Shown here in pieces: positions 15,195 through 17,249 of a stretch of 17,249 nucleotides of DNA. Below the pieces are notes generated by a model. The model was not told where the DNA came from. It ran no database searches and saw nothing but the letters and a program-made list of their open reading frames with translations. Every line of letters starts with the position of its first letter. Within the stretch, counting starts at the first letter, position 1. Position numbers and translations under genes: made by a program. The DNA comes from JALUUH01 sp964636675 (GTDB lineage: Bacteria > Pseudomonadota > Gammaproteobacteria > S012-40): NCBI GenBank assembly GCA_964636675.1, contig CAZWUO010000064.1, forward strand, positions 1 through 17,249, read 5' to 3'.

Positions 15195-15855
15195 CATCAT
15201 TCCTTAACCAGGCATAAAGTTCTCTGGTTTCCGTTAAACACTCAACAGGCTGGTGACTCTTCAATCGATCCTCGGAATGTGCTCCACATTTCACCCCAAG
15301 ACCATCGATACCGGCATTTCTAGCCATCTGTAAATCATACTCCGTATCCCCTATCATCAACACTTCATTCAATTCCACTCCGATTATATCCACAATATCG
15401 AGTAACATCTGAGGATTTGGCTTGGACAATGCCTCGTCGATACACCGTGTTGTATGAAATATATTATTAAGCCCGGTTCGTGCTAGGACATCCTCTAAAC
15501 CGCGCCTTCCCTTACTTGTTGCAACGGCCAAAAAAAAGCCATCATTTTCTAATGTCGTCAACATATCAAATACACCGGCATAGAGTTTTGAGTGTTTTTT
15601 ATCGGCATGAAAATAATGATAGCGATATCTGTCTTTAAAATCTGCACACTGTTGAGATTCACTGTGCTCGGGAAACAAGATGCGAATGGCTTCCTCCATG
15701 CCAATTCCAATGATGTTTCTAATAGCATCTTCTGACGGACACTTTAAGTCTAAATCTAAGGCTGTTAATTGAAAACATTGAATTATTTCTTTTTGTGAAT
15801 CCATTAATGTGCCATCCCAATCGAATACCAGCAACTTATATTTAGGATGATTCAT
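15184..15855 (-). CDS. HAD-IA family phosphatase, phosphoglycolate phosphatase-like
   Basis: This 223-residue protein has all HAD hydrolase motifs: DWDGT (12-16, nucleophile Asp12 and acid/base Asp14), TSKGR (113-117), Lys145 in SKPNP, and GDTEYD (169-174). A helical cap inserted after motif I (about 20-95) marks subfamily IA. It resembles Gph-like phosphatases, but the substrate cannot be read from the sequence. Homologues sit between rluC and sppA in other gammaproteobacteria. The start ATG overlaps the rluC end by 14 bases and its own end overlaps sppA, so the three genes look like one coupled unit. A detoxifying phosphatase acting on phosphoglycolate or related side products is possible, not shown. 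Confidence 0.9.
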   Translation of the reverse strand: MNHPKYKLLVFDWDGTLMDSQKEIIQCFQLTALDLDLKCPSEDAIRNIIGIGMEEAIRILFPEHSESQQCADFKDRYRYHYFHADKKHSKLYAGVFDMLTTLENDGFFLAVATSKGRRGLEDVLARTGLNNIFHTTRCIDEALSKPNPQMLLDIVDIIGVELNEVLMIGDTEYDLQMARNAGIDGLGVKCGAHSEDRLKSHQPVECLTETRELYAWLRNDDGQ

Positions 15856-16801
15856 TCTCTGACCTCATGCGATTTAATACCTTTGTTAAGTCATTGGGCA
15901 ACGGTGCCTCAATCAGCAATGGTTCATCAGAGCCGGGATGTTGAAACCGTAAACTAGCAGCATGTAGAAACAATCGATTTAAGCCAAGCCGTTTTATTTG
16001 TTGATTAAATTTTTGATCGCCATATTTAGGATCTCCAACGATTGGCTGATTGATATGCGCCGCATGCACGCGGATTTGGTGCGTTCTTCCGGTTAATAGT
16101 TCAATCTCTACATAGGAGCAATCATCGTAGCACTGCGATAAGTGAAAAACAGTCGTTGACGGTTTGCCATTTTCGTTAACGCTTACTAATCGCTCACCAG
16201 ACACTAAGGTATTTTTTAATAATGGCACGTTAACTCGACGTTTACGGGTTGGCATTCTGTCCTTTAATAAAGCCACATAACGTTTTTCAACTCTGCTATC
16301 CCGGATAAGCTGATGAAACCCCCGTAAAATACTTGTTTTTTTTGCCAAAATAAGACAACCTGACGTTTCTCGATCCAGTCGGTGCACAAGCTCCAGTCTC
16401 TTGGCTCGCGGATAAAGCGCACGCATAACCTCAATCACTCCTGAGCTAATTCCGCTTCCCCCGTGTACTGCTACTCCAGAGGGCTTGTTAACAACAAGAA
16501 AATCACTGTCTTCATAGATGATTGAATTAACGAGTATTTCTTCTAATCGTATATTTCGTACCGGGATGTTTTTTGCATCAGATAATCTCAAGGGTGGGAT
16601 TCTTATAACATCTCCAACTTGGAGTTTATACGTAGGCTTTTTCCGTCCTTTATTGACTCTGATCTCTCCCTTACGCAACAATCGGTAAATAAGGGTTTTT
16701 GGAGCACCTTTTAAACAAGTAAAAAGAAAATTATCGATGCGTTGCCCAGTGGTTTCAGACTGAATCTCGATAAATTGAACTGTTTTTGTCGACTTACACA
16801 T
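15842..16801 (-). CDS. rluC: 23S rRNA pseudouridine synthase RluC
   Basis: RluC converts uridines 955, 2504 and 2580 of 23S rRNA to pseudouridine in E. coli. From the ATG at 16799-16801 the protein has 319 residues, the usual length. It has an S4 RNA-binding domain (about 19-68: GQRIDNFLFTCLKGAPKTLI and LLRKGEIRVNKGRKKP). The RluA-family catalytic domain follows, with VVNKPSGVAVHGGSG, the catalytic Asp143 in VHRLDRETSG, LLTGRTHQIRVH, and FLHAASLRFQHP. LKG.P...IYR.LRKGE and AVHGGSG favour RluC over RluD or RluA. The frame is open back to a TTG at 16901-16903, but those 34 extra residues are not family-like. The ribosome site before the ATG is poor. It heads the rluC-HAD-sppA unit. Confidence 0.95.
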   Translation of the reverse strand: MCKSTKTVQFIEIQSETTGQRIDNFLFTCLKGAPKTLIYRLLRKGEIRVNKGRKKPTYKLQVGDVIRIPPLRLSDAKNIPVRNIRLEEILVNSIIYEDSDFLVVNKPSGVAVHGGSGISSGVIEVMRALYPRAKRLELVHRLDRETSGCLILAKKTSILRGFHQLIRDSRVEKRYVALLKDRMPTRKRRVNVPLLKNTLVSGERLVSVNENGKPSTTVFHLSQCYDDCSYVEIELLTGRTHQIRVHAAHINQPIVGDPKYGDQKFNQQIKRLGLNRLFLHAASLRFQHPGSDEPLLIEAPLPNDLTKVLNRMRSENESS

Positions 16802-16984
16802 AATTCTTAAATAATAAGGATGAAACACTATATTAATAGAGGACTTTAAGAATTTGCTAGCCAAATGAAAACGCTGTAAAATTTCAGGCACGTAAAAAAG
16901 CAAATTATTGAATTTAAGCTAAAGTTGTCACTCTTACTTAATACTTAAAGAAGTGGATTTAGTTATATACCTAACTTGATAAAC

Positions 16985-17013
16985 ATTATATGAGATTTTT
17001 TACGATTTGCGAT
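16985..17013 (-). promoter_or_regulatory. Putative promoter for rluC
   Basis: A perfect -10 TATAAT lies on the minus strand (complement of 16985-16990). At a 17-base spacing the -35 is poor (17008-17013), so an activator or a different arrangement may apply. The expected start near 16978 gives a leader of about 177 bases. Confidence 0.35.
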
Positions 17014-17039
17014 GTACTTTATATTAAAAAACGCAAATC
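17004..17039. repeat. 8-bp inverted repeat upstream of rluC
   Basis: GATTTGCG (17004-17011) and CGCAAATC (17032-17039) are perfectly complementary with a 20-base AT-rich spacer. No U-tract follows on either strand, so it is unlikely to be a terminator. The left arm overlaps the -35 zone of the putative rluC promoter, so a protein-binding site is possible. Confidence 0.6.
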
Positions 17040-17094
17040 TGTATTTACACACATGGTACCTAAAATTAACAAACCACCCATGTAAGGATTATAC

Positions 17095-17123
17095 CCGACA
17101 TTAACTCTCGGGAATTTTATATT
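17095..17123 (+). promoter_or_regulatory. Putative promoter reading off the right edge
   Basis: CCGACA (17095-17100) and TATATT (17118-17123) are separated by exactly 17 bases, with four and five matches to sigma-70 consensus. The start would lie near 17130, just before the hairpin at 17137-17152. The small repeat CCCGA/TCGGG also spans the -35 and spacer. Called by eye. Confidence 0.35.
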
Positions 17124-17136
17124 AACACATGCTCAA

Positions 17137-17152
17137 ACCGGTACTAGCCGGT
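17137..17152 (+). other. Leader hairpin near predicted start
   Basis: ACCGG (17137-17141) and CCGGT (17148-17152) form a GC-rich 5-bp stem with a 6-base loop, directly followed by an unpaired-looking GGGGAAACAG stretch. If the upstream promoter is real this is close to the 5' end of the transcript. Confidence 0.4.
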
Positions 17153-17249
17153 GGGGAAACAGAATAATCAGAATCGTAAACATTTTACCTTATATTATGC
17201 GATCGCGTCTCAGCCCCTTTGCTGACTTCGTTGACGGTCACCTTTGACC

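Larger units (their letters stand above)
16802..17249. other. Right-edge intergenic region, probable divergent leader
   Basis: No convincing gene lies in these 448 bases. The left part should hold the rluC promoter. The right part contains a candidate plus-strand promoter (17095-17123) followed by small perfect inverted repeats at 17137-17152 and 17236-17249 (GGTCA-CCTT-TGACC). In many gammaproteobacteria the gene divergent from rluC is rne (RNase E), which has a long structured, autoregulatory 5' leader. The arrangement here fits that, but the gene itself lies beyond the window, so this is inference. Confidence 0.45.

Noticed and set aside
1..17249. Mobile element, prophage, CRISPR or defence system
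   Set aside because: No transposase, integrase, terminal repeat pair, repeat-spacer array or defence-like domain was found; nearly all sequence is explained by housekeeping genes.

Overview
The window is a conserved stretch of housekeeping chromosome from a fairly AT-rich gammaproteobacterium. The strongest clue is the block miaA-hfq-hflX-hflK-hflC-yjeT-(hisZ)-purA, all on the minus strand. It matches the classic gammaproteobacterial order, with hisZ placed between the small DUF2065 gene and purA, as in many lineages outside Enterobacterales. The rluC-HAD phosphatase-sppA cluster, a YccA-type Bax-inhibitor-1 protein and a PEP-CTERM protein fit the same group. The species cannot be named from sequence alone.

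Layout, left to right. (1) 1-7371, minus strand: purA (3' part off the left edge), hisZ, yjeT/DUF2065, hflC, hflK, hflX, hfq and miaA. (2) 7486-7573: tRNA-Ser(UGA), upstream of miaA on the same strand. (3) 7775-8443: yccA on the plus strand, closed by a strong bidirectional terminator facing rlmD. (4) 8526-12658, minus strand: rlmD, cysM and galU, with one plus-strand PEP-CTERM gene sitting between cysM and rlmD. (5) 12659-13053: a divergent regulatory gap, then a WecA-type glycosyl-1-phosphate transferase on the plus strand. (6) 14139-16801, minus strand: sppA, a HAD phosphatase and rluC in overlapping arrangement. (7) 16802-17249: a gap with several hairpins, probably the leader of a divergent gene beyond the right edge.

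Functional links. HflK/HflC form the membrane complex that controls the FtsH protease, and YccA is a known FtsH substrate and modulator that binds the same machinery. SppA degrades membrane-embedded signal peptides. HflX and Hfq act in ribosome rescue and sRNA regulation. MiaA, RlmD and RluC modify tRNA and 23S rRNA, and the tRNA-Ser beside miaA carries the A36-A37-A38 loop that MiaA recognises. GalU and the WecA-like enzyme supply and start surface polysaccharide assembly. The PEP-CTERM protein implies an exosortase sorting system elsewhere in the genome, often linked to exopolysaccharide.

I found no mobile element, CRISPR array, prophage or recognisable new defence system. The points most worth a second look are the PEP-CTERM insertion with its odd N- and C-terminal tails, the structured right-edge leader, the hairpin and GT repeat between hflC and yjeT, and the hfq leader. 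Promoter calls were made by eye and are tentative.
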